NCBI GenBank assembly: GCA_045647345.1
Contig: JAZRMG010000098.1
Location: 1 to 40,349 of the forward strand
Direction of reading: 5' to 3'
Length of the DNA: 40,349 bases
Origin: UBA1189 sp045647345
Lineage (GTDB): Bacteria; Bacteroidota; Bacteroidia; Bacteroidales; Bacteroidaceae
Shown here: in pieces, positions 40,306 to 40,349 of the stretch
Layout of the letters: the number at the start of each line of letters is the position of its first letter
How positions within the stretch are numbered: the stretch's first letter is position 1
Notes under the pieces: model-generated
What the model saw: only the letters and a program-made list of their open reading frames with translations
Told to the model about the DNA's origin: nothing
The model's database searches: none
Made by a program: the position numbers and the translations under genes

Positions 40306-40349
40306 AACTTTCTCTAATCTTTAATTATATATTACTATTTTACTTTTAC

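Overview
The window looks like a chromosomal segment of a member of the Bacteroidales (Bacteroidetes), possibly a Prevotella-like genus. The evidence is promoters of the Bacteroides type (TTTG ... TAnnTTTG), an ornithine transcarbamylase of the N-succinylornithine type, type IX secretion proteins PorU and PorV, a secreted enzyme with a type IX sorting tail, a DUF3987 protein beside an HU-like protein, and the order parA-parB-DUF5683-(insert)-lytic transglycosylase-Rsh. No rRNA, tRNA, IS transposase or CRISPR array was seen.

Region 1 (1-9,770) is visibly AT-rich and accessory. It starts with a small XRE-type regulator and three poorly characterised genes. Then comes what I read as a complete, unfamiliar RiPP (ribosomally made, post-translationally modified peptide) locus. 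It holds a 34-residue peptide with seven cysteines in its last 22 residues (2567-2671), a hairpin, a membrane protein, a 37-codon ORF joined by ATGA overlap to the next gene, two paralogous radical SAM/SPASM enzymes, a B12-type radical SAM enzyme, an M42 aminopeptidase, a one-domain formyltransferase, and a 31-codon ORF again joined by ATGA overlap. The genes from 3869 to 9608 overlap or are separated by 3 bases, so they should be one transcript. The inferred product is a small, heavily cross-linked peptide whose leader may be trimmed by the aminopeptidase and which may then be formylated. This is the most interesting part of the window.

Region 2 (9,700-12,790) holds a DUF3987 ATPase-like gene (-) and an HU-like gene (+), diverging from a repeat-rich control region. 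The pair is bounded by two outward-facing copies of a roughly 95-105 base inverted repeat that ends in a palindrome.

Region 3 (12,800-40,349) is core chromosome with higher GC. On the minus strand lie surE, lpxB, the transcarbamylase and argB. On the plus strand lie parA, parB, a DUF5683 gene, a 1,539-residue secreted family 11 polysaccharide lyase, a lytic transglycosylase and an Rsh-type (p)ppGpp enzyme. They are followed by a FAH-family gene (-), a SUI1 gene, pheS, porU, porV and ispF. On the minus strand at the right end are an M23 peptidase, lpxH, a SufT-like gene, radC and efp. The lyase carries the type IX sorting tail that PorU and PorV, about 6 kb away, would process. Several spacers contain low-complexity, self-complementary AT-rich words, and several genes have clear Bacteroides-type promoters.
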